This document shows, in pieces, positions 24,596 to 35,509 of a DNA stretch of 64,000 nt. This stretch comes from Siphonodentalium dalli. Its lineage: Eukaryota; Mollusca; Scaphopoda; Gadilida; Siphonodentaliidae. Numbering within the stretch: position 1 is the stretch's first letter; each line of letters begins with the position of its first letter. Location: NCBI GenBank assembly GCA_032622095.1, contig CP136061.1, positions 193,076,369 to 193,140,368 of the forward strand, written 5' to 3'. The position numbers and the translations under genes are program-made. Below the pieces are notes generated by a model. It made no database searches. It was not told the origin of the DNA and saw nothing but the letters and a program-made list of their open reading frames with translations.

Positions 24596-24634
24596 AAACA
24601 TGTGGATGACAATTTTTTGAGGCACAATAACCGC
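24596..24634 (-). CDS. Unknown gene, exon 9 (39 nt, Cys/His-rich)
   Basis: Minus-strand acceptor 'gcctacatctatatag' and donor GTAAGTTGG flank 39 nt. In phase 1 they read GYCASKNCHPHV, with the split codons giving Ser before and Cys after. It is the fifth in a series of symmetric phase 1-1 exons in this gene, so any one could be skipped without a frameshift. Skipping this one would remove most of the Cys/His cluster. The length is short, so the call rests on splice signals, phase and the pattern it makes with exon 10. Confidence 0.45.
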
Positions 24635-25239
24635 CTATATAGATGTAGGCAAAAAGGGGGGATACAAAAAAAAGAAACAAACAAAAACAGGGAGGGTTGT
24701 CATTATAAGTGACCACCTTCGACGACAACTTAATTGGAAAGAAAGTTAACACACGATCACTGCGCGCATCCCTCTGGCACAAAATATAGTTCCCATGATT
24801 CTGCTCTGCATATTATTCCCATTTGCTAACTAAATAGCAATACTGCCGAAATACTTACTAGTAATTTATAATTATGTTTTATTTTCGTCTAAGTACTTCG
24901 CAACATCAGTGTATATCTCACTTTCTCACTTATCTGAAATGTCATGCGGTATGGTGTATTATTCCACACCCATTGACGCGAGGTACATGTATTCAACGGA
25001 ATCCCAGCCATTGAATACATAGTAGTGTATACCTCTAGTGGAATACAAGCCGGAACTATTCTTGTTGACGTTGTCGCCAAGAAAGATGACGTACATTACG
25101 TCGATCATCCGCTTCCGGTGATCCCCCCATAATTACTGGCTATTTGTCAGACTTAAATCACAATAAAGGTGGCTATAGTAACATTGGATATGACATTCAT
25201 GGATTGAACTTATCTGACTGAACGGTGTAGAAGCAATAT

Positions 25240-25401
25240 AGAACACAACTTGCATCATAATCTCGAATCTTTTATCGAACTCGTTGCGGACGGCGCAAAG
25301 TTATATTTCGCTCGAGCTACGCTCTCGCGAAATATATCCTTGCGCCATCCGCAACTCATTCGTCGATAAAAGATTCTCGATTAAGATGCACGTTGTGTTC
25401 T
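25240..25401. mobile_element. Palindromic MITE, ~160 bp, in an intron
   Basis: Arms 25240-25316 and 25321-25401 are complementary over ~75 bp with a few mismatches ('gaacacaacttgcatcataa', 'tcttttatcgaactcgttgc', 'atatttcgctcgagc') around a 4-bp centre. It lies in the intron between exons 8 and 9 of the unknown gene. Confidence 0.85.
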
Positions 25402-25927
25402 GTCTATGTGATCTATACCAGTGAAAGATCTTGTTACCAAACACGTTTCTGCTTGTACCCAATTTTTGGTTTAAATTCGCGCATCTAACCCTTTGGGATA
25501 AAATACGTCGCTCTTATATGACTATGTTATATACTTTATCGTTGGCGATGATTGACAGCTAAAGCAGGTTCACAAAATTAAACTAGATGAATCACCAAAA
25601 AAAGAAATAAATTCTGCTGAATTCATCCATGAGTATGAGTTTACCAGTATCATAATATGCATTCATTATTCCTTCAAAACAGACTGTTAGATAAAAGTGT
25701 ATGCATTCTGATACTTATGGACTAAAAAAAACTGTTAGTTTTAAGGTATTACGAAGGTTTTGATATACAGAGGCAATCATTGAGATTGCACTTGGGTTTC
25801 AGGACTATTCAGTTTGTTTGGTTTGGAGAGGGATTGAGTTTATAGAGGGTCCGATTTTTAGAGGTTTGTGTCTCAGATGTTGTGTTTCCCTTAAATGTAA
25901 ATGTACAATTATTAATTTATTACTAAC

Positions 25928-25966
25928 TTTTTCTTTGAATTGGTGCTTTTCTCTTGTTGGAAATTT
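25928..25966 (-). CDS. Unknown gene, exon 8 (39 nt, basic)
   Basis: Minus-strand acceptor 'cttttattttcag' and donor GTTAGTAAT bracket 39 nt that read, after a split Lys codon, ISNKRKAPIQRK. The strongly basic run resembles a nuclear localisation signal, which would place the product in the nucleus (inference). Phase 1-1, in agreement with the exons on both sides. Confidence 0.5.
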
Positions 25967-26752
25967 CTGAAAATAAAAGTGAATAACAACGTTATTAAAA
26001 TATATGAATGAGGAGGGGGGTTTCTCATAGTCACCAGTAACAGTTAATAGCACAATTCATTTTAGTACAGGATTGAAACAATACAAAATTAGTTTTATCC
26101 AAAAATAACTGCACTGCATGAAACAAGCCACTGACCTTCATTAAATTATGGACATTGGCAAGCTAACTCACAAATCACATTACCCCCACCATGTGCACTT
26201 TGCAGATGCCTACTTAATGCTGTGTCTTTATTAAAATGGAAACATTGCATGTTGAGAAATCTTAATAAGTGTAATGCCAAGATCGGCATATGACCCTGAC
26301 ATTCGGTTTACAGGTGGGCAATACAGCTGGGGCAATACTAAATTTTTGTATGGATGTAAAATTCTGTTATGTTTAATCCAAGAAAGAAATCAATGGATAA
26401 AACCCACTATTAAAATAAAAAATCTCTTTTCCAAAGATATTCAAATTCAACTGTTGGTACTTGAGTAACAACTTATGCTAGATGTAAAGCCAAGATGAAT
26501 AATTTGGCTAGTTCCAACAAGAAAAATAACACAAATACATGAACAAAACCTGTCAGTATCCTTCCATCAACCCTGATCTATTAGCATTCCAAATAACCAA
26601 ATAACATTATAATCTGAAAATGCTAATGGTAACAAAGACCCACCTGGATAAATCATAAGGTATATTAGTTGGCCAATAATGACTTTGGTTATGCAAGAGA
26701 AATGTCAGAAATAATCAGAATCTTGGGTAATGTTATTCAATATGATACTTAC

Positions 26753-26791
26753 TTTCAGGCTTTTTGGCATTAGTGGAGTTCGAGGCCGTGG
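26753..26791 (-). CDS. Unknown gene, exon 7 (duplicate of exon 6)
   Basis: Minus-strand acceptor 'ttctattttcag' and donor GTAAGTATCA bracket 39 nt, phase 1-1, reading TASNSTNAKKPE after a split Thr codon. It is paralogous to the exon at 28033-28077 (TASSFTTRNDRKPE): both have a Thr/Ser-rich start and a KPE end, and the flanking introns are also similar. It is 6 nt shorter, so the duplicates differ by two codons and the frame is kept. Confidence 0.7.
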
Positions 26792-27321
26792 CTGAAAATA
26801 GAAAGTAAGTGTACCGGTACTATTATTGCAGCTGTATTTGAAAATTATAATATTTTTTTGAAAAGATTAACACAGACAGGAATGAACTGATTGGTAATAT
26901 GATCTAAATTTTTTGTTCTTCTTGATTAAAATTTTTGTTTAACATTTCCATGACTGGAGCTTCCTGAAATTTTGTGAAACAGAATCTTTAATACTGCACC
27001 AGCGCAGCTTCTGACATCACAGGATTAACAGACTTTTTAGGATATTTCACATTGTAACCATTGTGATTTGTGAAGGTGTAGAGTTTTATCCATCTCCCAC
27101 CACTCCCTACTGTGCATAGAAAAAACTATCAGATAAACCATGCCTCTATCCATCTACTAGACTGACAAAGCATCTTCTACTAGACATATAAACTTACAGT
27201 ATGCCAAAATGAAAGGAAGCTAAACTGCTATTATTAGGTACTTTCTCATTTGGTCACCATTCATATTTTAATCAAAAAGCCAAACAGAGCCAATTTATGT
27301 GGATGCGATGTCGGGTGGACA

Positions 27322-27538
27322 TACAGTAATGCCCTAAGTAATCGACCTCTTAACCAAAGCAGAATTATGGGTAACTTTTCAGGATTTAGTCGGAAATATG
27401 GCTTGTTGCCATTCTTCGGAAAGCTCTCGCTGAGAGCTTTCCAATGAATGGCAACAAGCCATATTTCCGACTAAATCCTGAAAAGTTACCCATAATTCTG
27501 CTTTGGTTAAGAGGTCGATTACTTAGGGCATTACTGTA
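27322..27538. mobile_element. Palindromic Tc1/mariner-like MITE, 217 bp
   Basis: Starts TA-CAGTAATGCCCTAAGTA and ends with its complement followed by TA. The ~100-bp arms are almost perfectly complementary around a small core. TA flanks plus CAGT ends fit Tc1/mariner-type mobilisation. A lone right arm is found at 14885-14975. It lies in the intron between exons 6 and 7 of the unknown gene, within duplication block A only. Confidence 0.85.
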
Positions 27539-28032
27539 CATGGAGGCTTAGGTTGATGCACACTTTAGTTGATATTCTAATATTCTAAAGTTCCTCCAGG
27601 ATATAATTTATATTTTTTTTTTTTACTTTTTTTATTTCTACACCCAAGTTTGGTTTTTATCTTTCAGTTTGAAAAATCCAATGTACAAACATTACCTTTG
27701 GTCATCAAGTTCAATCAAAGTTTCTGAAAATGGCCAAATATATTGCCAATAAAAATAATCAGCATGTATCATATAGACATATACCTGTAGTTGAGTCATT
27801 TGTTATCTTTGTGTTCGATGGCTCAAAACCAAATATATGATAATGATTTCCTATTAGAGGACAAGCTGATTTCTATATACCCCTCTGTAAACTTTTTTTT
27901 GGGAGGGGTATATAAAGACCCGCCTGTATAAGCCATAAGGTATATTAGTTGGCACAATTGTCACTTTGGTTAGGCAGGAGAAATGTCAAAATAATCAGAA
28001 TCTTGGGTAACAATATTCAATATAATACTTAC

Positions 28033-28077
28033 TTTCTGGCTTTCTATCGTTCCTTGTAGTGAAGCTAGAGGCTGTGG
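28033..28077 (-). CDS. Unknown gene, exon 6 (45 nt)
   Basis: Minus-strand acceptor 'ttctattttcag' and donor GTAAGTATTA bracket 45 nt, phase 1-1, reading TASSFTTRNDRKPE after a split Thr codon. It is the sister of exon 7 through the tandem duplication. The peptide is polar and low-complexity, suited to a flexible linker. No known domain. Confidence 0.7.
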
Positions 28078-28805
28078 CTGAAAATAGAAAGTAAGAGTAC
28101 CATTATTGCAGCTGTACATGTGATTGAAAATAAAAAAAAACAATTGTAGTTTTTAATGCGTTTAATTAGTCCAGAAAATGTAGGGTCAATATTCTTAAAT
28201 TTGCAAGAGTGTATATATTTCTTATATAACAGTATACATATATCAAAATAATTGTCTTGTGACATGTCCCGGGGTTTTAACCCAAGAATGATATATGGAT
28301 GTGTAATTTCAAACTTGAGAGAACATTTATCATGGAGTATGTATTGAAATTGAAGCAAAACTGATTTGAGACTGTACATTCAAATTTCAACTTAGATGAT
28401 TTGTAGGGTGGTCTCTTTTGAATTATTACAAAATGTGCAGAGTTCTGAATAATCTAAACTTCCTCTGGGAGTTCATCATTAAATAATTACAGTGATTTTT
28501 TTTCCGCCATTTTTGCTTTGCATCTTCAGTTTGATATATCCAATGTACATGACCATGGACCATCAAGTTTAATCAAAGTTTCTAAAAATGGCCAAAGAAA
28601 TGGCAAAATATATCGCCAATAAAAATAATCAGCCAATAATATAAGCCTGCATCATATAGACATATACCTGCAGTTGAGTCATTTGTTACCTTTGTGTTCT
28701 ATGGCTCAAAAACAAATATATGATTGCATTGATTTCCTATTAGAGCTTACTACTAAAATCTAAAAATCAATCATTATCTTCCTATATTACATAAAAATTA
28801 CTCAC

Positions 28806-28841
28806 TATCATTATCATCTGTTTCTTTTGCTTTTGTCACAG
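28806..28841 (-). CDS. Unknown gene, exon 5 (36 nt)
   Basis: Minus-strand acceptor 'ttctattttctgcag' and donor GTGAGTAATT bracket 36 nt, phase 1-1. With the preceding exon the split codon is Ser and the peptide is VTKAKETDDND, a charged linker. Phase matches exons 4 and 6. Confidence 0.65.
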
Positions 28842-29679
28842 CTGCAGAAAATAGAAGGTAAATGTAAAACTAACTCAACATTCAAACATGTTTTGTGCCC
28901 GCCCCTCCCTATTTCTAACCCAAACGACAAAAATATTATGTCTTTATACCACACAATTTGATTTCTTGTATCAGAAGAAAATATAATAATAAATTTGGTG
29001 GAAATTGGCGATAAATCTTTTATAAATTTTTTGGTGCCCATCCCCTCCACTGTTAGCATCTTTAAAATGCACATTTAGACTCATGGAAATGATTATATAT
29101 CAGTTTGATGGAAATCAACTAAAAAATATTATAAATTTTAGCCCCTCCCACTTTTTGTTTGATCCTTGACATGTAAAGAAAGATTTACTTCAGAATTTTT
29201 TAACCTGAACCATTATCTTCCTCATAACAAGTTACCCCTGTTATCACATTTTGAGCCCTCTAGATTGTCCATGTTAATTTCTACAGTGTGCAGACAGAAA
29301 TTCAATATTATATTTAATGCTACAAGGCACAGGCTCAGCAGAATAAATCACTACTTTCTTTCACTGTCCTTTCAAGTGTTTTGGACATTAAATGTGAGTC
29401 ATCCTTGTTTATATATACATGTAATAACATTAATGGCTGATTGAAAGGCTATGCTGAAAATATATTAAGCATACCATTGCTGATAAATAAATTAAGAAAT
29501 GGGCATTAAATAAATATTAAAACAAAGGTATATATTCAAAAGTGTTGTTCAAGTTCTTTAGTGGGACTGTGAAAATTATACAAGAATTTACACCAACTTG
29601 ACTTATCAAAATTTGCAGACCTCATCAACTAATAAGTTGAATTTCTATAAGAGTATGATATTACTTCAAAGGTACTTAC

Positions 29680-29851
29680 ATTTTCTGCATGTGGCCTTGT
29701 AGTAATCCAGGGTCGCAACCCCAGCTCGAGAGCTTAAAAACTCTGAGGCTGGCCCTGGAGTACTGTAAGAGGTGAGTTTGGCCCCCTTTTTCGTTTCTTT
29801 AAATGAAATGAGCACAGAGTGCTCCTGGTGGCCCATATGCAGCTGGTTAAT
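29680..29851 (-). CDS. Unknown gene, exon 4 (172 nt, largest)
   Basis: Minus-strand acceptor is a T-rich tract ending 'ttttttag'; the donor is GTAAGTACC. The 172 nt are fully open in phase 0 and encode 57 residues plus one base. They begin INQLHMGHQEHSVLISFKE, pass a Pro/Ser stretch (TPGPASEFLSS) and end LDYYKATCRK. Neither the alternating hydrophobic segment VLISF nor the YYKATCRK end matches a domain I know. An internal AG ('ctcttacag') could serve as an alternative acceptor, but only the longer form fits the phase of exon 3. This is the best-supported coding exon of the gene. Confidence 0.7.
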
Positions 29852-30407
29852 CTAAAAAAAAAAAAAAATTCCTACTAAATTACATTTTGATTGAATAAAT
29901 TATTAGATTAGAATTATACTATTTATCGGTAATGGTATATATATCAGTGAAGGATCCAGGGATTTTTTGGGGACACATGTTTTGGGCAATGATATGCCAA
30001 AGCATATCCCGAAGACCTGAGCGAGGGAGGTTTGGGAGGTGGTATCCCCCTGTTGATGGTGGGGGGTCTCCCCCTGGAAATTTGTTAAGGATCCAATGCA
30101 TTGAGAGCTAATCTAGAGCTCTTGGAGTCAGTATTTTGAATTTTATTGAGAGTTCACTTTGATCAAGTTTCTGAAGTGTAATTTTGGATTTTTTTTTTTA
30201 TATATGTATGGACTGGAAATGCTTATAAATATGTTATTGTCAGATATCTTTTGGTTCAATAGATTATGCTTATAATCCTGCTTGAAATGAGATCATTAAT
30301 GACACTGTAATTCATATAATAGGCTATTTTATAAAATTCAAGTGAAGACACATTCATAATATACTAGTAGTACAGAAATAATGTCTATTAAGTTTAATAA
30401 GTAATTA

Positions 30408-31070
30408 GGGCTGTTCCATTTAAACTTGTGTACCACCCCCGGATGTCAGATAAAATAATAATGCATAGGTGGGTGGTCTGGCACAAATTGCACTTCTGTT
30501 GGTGGGCGTCATGTTATTATTATTATTTTTTTTATCATGCCCACATCTACATATTGAGCAATGGGGGATGCCACAGTGTCCTGGGCCCGCAAAAAAGGTA
30601 CCCTGCCTTGCTCACCGGAAGCTATATTATGCTAATGATGACCAGATAGTCTGCCGTCAGAGCAGTTTTAGCCAGTCGTAAATAAAAAGGAAGTAGTAAT
30701 AAATAAAAATTGTTGAGTACCCTGGAATTCAAGTATCATATCGTATCATATTTGTTATCAGGATAACTGTTAATTTGCATAGGTAAAAATTATAGTAGTC
30801 ATAAAAATTATTAGTACATGTATATATCCTTTTAATAAGTTTCCTTAAGTTTGGTGTAAGAATACTACAAGATATCTGCCTTATATCCCTTAATTATTGA
30901 TTGTGCTCCTGTTTTCTATTAATAGTATAGTGCCGGGTTACAGTGTTGACAACCAGACATATTTTGCCGGACTTGGTGGGTCTAAACTGAATTAAACTGC
31001 TGGGGTTGGTGGGTGGGGTAAATTTCAGCTGACTTCCGTGGGTGGTACACAAGTTTAAATGGAACAGCAC
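30408..31070. mobile_element. PIF/Harbinger-like MITE, 663 bp
   Basis: Inverted ends of ~42 bp begin GGGCTGTTCCATTTAAACTT on the left; the right complement begins GTGCTGTTCCATTTAAACTT. A TTA sits on each side (30405-30407 and 31071-31073), the 3-bp TWA duplication expected of PIF/Harbinger. It lies in the intron between exons 3 and 4 of the unknown gene. The small open frames inside are not transposase-like. Confidence 0.75.
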
Positions 31071-31498
31071 TTACTAGTAGTACTAATCTCTATGTTGATT
31101 ATTCATTTGGTGTTATGAAATCCCACATGATAACCAGGTTGATTTGATCAAATTGTCATTGTTCCTGTACTGTTTTGTGTAATTTCACTTGAATTTGATT
31201 GAAAACATACTTACATGTTTTATGTCAATATATATAAATATATATATATCTTATTATGATATGAATTGGGACCTGAATCTTTTTGGGGTCAAATTTTTTT
31301 TTTTTGGGCGCCCAAACCGGTCAACGGTATGAAAAACGGCCTGGATATGTCCCTGGTATATATCTATACAATTGCATACAATGATGACACAAGCATTTTA
31401 CATTGAAATAAGCAATATAAAATATGGATGGAACTGTGGTCGACAATAAATTAGAACTATAACTTAGTGATAAAAATGGCTCAATGTTCAGATGTAGT

Positions 31499-31528
31499 AT
31501 AATAATAATAATAATAATAATAATAATC
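31499..31528 (+). repeat. AAT microsatellite
   Basis: About ten perfect AAT/ATA triplets. Confidence 0.95.
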
Positions 31529-31578
31529 CAAAATAGATTTAACCAATAAAAAAGATTGTTCCTAAGTTAGAGATAATT

Positions 31579-31840
31579 AATATTTAACCCTTTAATGTCA
31601 GGAGCTGGGCTGGCACAGCATTAAAGATCCTGTGCCAGCCAGTGCATTTTCTTATATGTATATGCGAGTCAGCCATAGGAACCCTCGCATATTTAAGAGA
31701 ATACACTGGCTTACAAGGTCATGGTAATTAGGTTAGGCCAATGCATTCATATATGGAGACTTACATATATAAATAGATTGCATTTGCACAGGGTTTTCAT
31801 AAAATTTAAGGAATATCAAGTCGTGGAAGGATTAATACTG
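31579..31840 (+). repeat. Dispersed repeat (copy 2 of 16437-16697)
   Basis: Left end TTAACCCTTTAATGTC, interior 'gcacagcattaaagatcctg' and 'gcttacaaggtcatgg', right end 'caagtcgtggaaggattaa'. The ends form a loose inverted pair. Confidence 0.6.
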
Positions 31841-32499
31841 ATCAGCATTTTAATTAGAGATACCACTACAAGGGATAACACTGAAAGAATGACAAAAAAA
31901 TCACTCTTTTTCCATAGTGGTCACTAATACATATGATGAGTTTAATTATGAAGACTGTCCAGTCTTAAAAGGATACTGTCAATTGGAGATAAATCATACT
32001 CCAATATTAAGTGTATTTATACATGACGAAGAAACATAGTAAGCCTATATGAAGATGTGTCGATGATTTGTAATACCGCTTGGTCTACATTTGTATTGGA
32101 TAAAAACTCCACCTAAAATAAGTTGTGAACAGTTCAAAATTACATAAAGGTCTCATATTCTCAGGGCAAAATTTTTATTGAATACTCCAACAATATTCAC
32201 TTGACTATTTCTAATTATGTTGTTCAATAAAGTATACATGTATCTAATTAAAATACACATTAAAAAGATCATTAGTTAAAATATCAAGGAAATCAGGAAA
32301 ACAATCAGTTAGGAACTTAGGAGTCATGTTACTCCAAATCATATTTTAATATGTCAGACATGATGTCGGTGTATGTTGTCAGTGTATCTTGGATGTTATA
32401 CTGCTTTGTGGAAATTTGACTGATTACACTGGATTCAGACGGTGGGGAAAGAAAACTAAAAAATTCCCTACTTAGGCGACTTACGTGTACCTACCTTTT

Positions 32500-32985
32500 A
32501 CCTTACATGCTGACAAAACAAACCCCGGGTCATATCTCTGGCAAAGAGCCATAACTCTGTAACATAAGTGCAGACAAAACCTGCACTATGAAGGACGGAC
32601 GAAGGTCTCCACTATATAGTACATACCCCAAATCCTCAATTCACAAGTCAAACAAGTGCTGTAACTCTGGTAAGAATTAATGTACAAAAACCCTATTATG
32701 TGGGTATCCTTTCCACCGAAATCCAATAATAAAGACATCCACAGCATAGTGTTTATTATGGATGCGTTGACGCATTTTACACTAAGACCAGCAAACTCTG
32801 GAAAATAGTGTGGACAAAACCTGCACTATGTGGAGATCCTTTCCATAAAATAAACAAAAGACAACCAAATTGGACTATCGATACTTGAGCCGTGTTGTGA
32901 AATGTTTGTTATGGACGGACAGAAGGTCAGATGGAAGGACAACCACACCAGACAGAGGTCTCCACTATATACCAATCATAAATCA
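32500..32985 (+). repeat. Dispersed repeat with GACGG tail
   Basis: Repeated phrases 'gacaaaacctgcactatg' and 'atcctttcca', ending 'tatggacggacagaagg' and 'aggtctccactatata'. Same family as 21300-21720. Confidence 0.6.
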
Positions 32986-33327
32986 TAAATAACCCTCATA
33001 AATTCATAATACTAGTAATAATATGATGAACATGATCAAAAAGTAATGCCAGGAAATGATTGAATGCAAAATACTAAATAGCTCTAAATTGTGGGTCAAT
33101 TGATCTGTTCATTTCCTTTATCTTGGGGTTAAAATTAAGACGCATGACTATCTTGTTGTCAAAACATCATAAATATGGCTCAAGGGCAGCGGATAATGGG
33201 GTGTGAAAAAATATAATAAAATTAAAAAAAAAAATTCAATCTCTACCTGTTTACTAGTACCCTACCCTGAGTGGGTCCCATTGATCAGCAGAAACACAGA
33301 TCATTTTTAGACCTAACCAATACTCAC

Positions 33328-33390
33328 TCTACGATTAATTTTCGTATGCTGTTTATATGGGTCACCAGGAACACAAGCACCCCAATTAGT
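33328..33390 (-). CDS. Unknown gene, exon 3 (63 nt)
   Basis: Minus-strand acceptor 'ctttccttcattgcag' and donor GTGAGTATTGG bracket 63 nt, phase 0-0. In frame with exon 2 they read TNWGACVPGDPYKQHTK, then INRR. A second open frame would give a hydrophobic segment, but it does not fit the phase of exons 2 and 4. Excellent splice sites; no recognised domain. Confidence 0.7.
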
Positions 33391-33489
33391 CTGCAATGAA
33401 GGAAAGTAGATGTTTAATGTTGTAGTCTAAATTTTAGCTTCTAAATTATATTGAAATAAACACAAGACTGGCAGCATGAAGATGACTGA

Positions 33490-33540
33490 TCAAAGGTACT
33501 CAATCCAATCAAACAGTCCCCATATCATCAAGTTACAATG
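33490..33540. repeat. Family F1 terminal fragment
   Basis: Reads 'aaaggtactcaatccaatca' and 'ccccatatcatcaagtt', the left end of the F1 fold-back family, without the rest. Confidence 0.6.
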
Positions 33541-33654
33541 CTTTAGTTTTCAGAATTGAATCTGTTTGTCTTTTATAAAATAACTAGCAGGTTAGCCCGC
33601 CACTGGCGGCATTCGTCTCATGGCTTTGTTTCAGAAACATGACATTTTTTAAAT

Positions 33655-33958
33655 TTAACCAAATTTCAAGTCGATAGCTCCACCCGTTTCCGAGATCTGG
33701 TCTGCGCATGCGCGAAGCTTGCGTCGCACGGGCTCGGCGACCCGATAAAATTCGTATCCGGGGCAAGATACATTCACATAGCAAATTTCAAGTCGATAGC
33801 TCCACCCGTTTCCGAGATCTCGTCTGCGCACGCGCTGCACGGGCGTCGCACGGGCTCGGCGACCCGATAAAATTTGTACCCGGGGCAAGATACATTGACA
33901 TACCAAATTTCAAGTCGATAGCTCCACCCGTTTCCGAGATCTCGTCTGCGCATATCTC
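33655..33958 (+). repeat. G+C-rich ~125-bp tandem repeat
   Basis: Three units read 'caaatttcaagtcgatagct', 'ccacccgtttccgagatct', then a CG-rich section with 'gcgtcgcacgggctcggcga' and 'ggggcaagatacattgacat'. The third unit is truncated. It stands out from its AT-rich surroundings and lies in the intron between exons 2 and 3 of the unknown gene. The Arg/Ala-rich open frames on both strands are repeat shadows. Confidence 0.85.
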
Positions 33959-34049
33959 CAATATGTGGGTAACAATACTCTTAAGTTTCAAATATATACG
34001 ATCAAAACTGTAGAAGGAGTTGATTACACTATGAAGGTACCCTCATACC

Positions 34050-34400
34050 GAAAATTATAAAAAAAACAAATTCAAAGTCGAAAGGCCCATAACTCTGGGA
34101 AAAATCAGTGGATCAAACTCAAATTCGAACAGTCAACTTGACCTGTATCTTGATATGAACGACCCACAAAAAAAACAGAATTTTCAATTAAACAATCCAA
34201 ACTTTAGTTATCATCCGGAAACCAAAGAAAAAACTAGAAAAATTGAATTTTCTAAGTCGAAAAAAGTCCATAAATCTAGAAAAAATCATCGAATCAAACT
34301 CAAATTCGAACTCAACCCATATCTTGATATTGACTGATCCACATAAAAAACGGTATTTGCAATTAAATTAACTATGCCACGATACTCCCCTGGTTAATTG
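34050..34400 (+). repeat. Two-unit tandem repeat
   Basis: Units of ~170 bp share 'ctaagtcgaaa', 'ccataactctgggaaaaatc' and 'aaactcaaattcgaac', related to the elements at 19897 and 47854. Confidence 0.6.
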
Positions 34401-34655
34401 ACAGAGGTACACATACAAATTTTCAACTCCGATAGTCTAGCCATTTTTTGCCAGTAGCCAAAATACATATAAATTTATTATTACTGTCCTTTTAAGAGCA
34501 TCTGAGGTCAACAAGAACTACCTAATCAGATTCCCCAGGTCAAATTACACATTTAAAATTTTTTTGACCTGCGAGGGTCCAGCCGTTTACGTCGCATATA
34601 TAATAAGCAGACAATCAAAATACCAAGTATTTATATTAATTTAAATAATTCAAAC

Positions 34656-34726
34656 CTTTTCCCAAATTCCTGCTGTGCGTGCAGATACTTGATTTTTACA
34701 TGCATCTACTTCTTTATTAACTTGAG
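34656..34726 (-). CDS. Unknown gene, exon 2 (71 nt)
   Basis: Minus-strand acceptor 'attccttcttcctgcag' and donor GTTTGAATT bracket 71 nt. With the G left over from exon 1 the split codon is Ala, followed by QVNKEVDACKNQVSARTAG and IWEK, ending in phase 0. The sequence is polar and could be helical. The other two frames contain stops, so the phase is fixed by the exon itself. Confidence 0.7.
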
Positions 34727-34889
34727 CTGCAGGAAGAAGGAATAAAATGTTCATATAGCATGATTAAAAAGGTAAATTAAAATAGCTCGAGATGCTTCAA
34801 AGTAACTTCAAACCGAGCTGGCTGGCAATCTGTTAGATGTGTGGATAAGAATAATTCATATACAAAAATCCGTTGACATTTGTGGAAAT

Positions 34890-35245
34890 GAGCCCTGTGA
34901 CGTCGTTCATTTGCACACAAAAAAATAAACAAAGTCCAATAACTCTGCTGAAACTGGTCAAGTGAACACATATACCAAATATCTTTGAAATCCGTTGAGA
35001 TTTCTGGAAATGAGCCCTGTGACATCGTCTATTTGCTATTTGGTAAATTGGACAAAAATAATAAACAAAGTCCAATAACTCCGGTAAAGATATCTCGCCG
35101 GACCTGGCTTGCGAACTCATTACAGGTAATGGTCAGGTGAACTCATATACCACAAATCTTTGAAATCCATTGACATTTCTTCAAGTTGTGACTCTTACAA
35201 ATTTGAGATGGACGGACAGATGGACGGACGGACGGAACCCATTCC
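34890..35245 (+). repeat. ~120-bp tandem repeat with GGACGGACGG tail
   Basis: Three units share 'gaaatccgttgagatttctg', 'gaaatgagccctgtgac' and 'caaagtccaataactc', ending in 'gatggacggacggacgg' and 'cctatatcccccgc'. Confidence 0.75.
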
Positions 35246-35509
35246 TATATCCCCCGCAAATTTCCAATATGAACCAATGCCAATATTTAGGTCCCATACC
35301 TACTGTCCTGACCATAGAGCACACGACGTGCAATTTTGCGTCTGTAATAGTTATGGACGTCATAGCAACAAAGAGGTTAAAAGAAAGCTATAAAGGATTG
35401 CAGGATATTTTTACAATGTTTAGAAGCAAGCCACGGCTTAATTCAAATCCGTTTCTGTATTAAAATTTAAATGCAATTACACTTAAATTGAAATGGCCAT
35501 ATATCATTA

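Larger units (their letters stand above)
26640..28745 (-). repeat. Tandem segmental duplication that doubled an exon
   Basis: Block A (about 26640-27867) and block B (about 27915-28745) share long stretches: 'aaggtatattagttgg', 'aataatcagaatcttgggta', the exon with its splice sites, 'tcaatcaaagtttct', and 'gacatatacctg'. Block A is longer because it gained the mariner-like palindrome at 27322-27538 and other sequence, so that insertion came after the duplication or block B lost it. Confidence 0.85.

Noticed and set aside
24889-25080. Minus-strand frame MATTSTRIVPACIPLEVYTT…
   Set aside because: Contains an attractive internal donor (CTAGAG|GTATAC), but the phase does not fit the neighbouring exons and no acceptor with an open frame was found.
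35160-35463. Plus-strand open frames starting MKSIDISSS and MTFLQVVTL
   Set aside because: They begin inside a GGACGG-tailed tandem repeat and run into unrelated sequence; overlapping frames on both strands are equally open.
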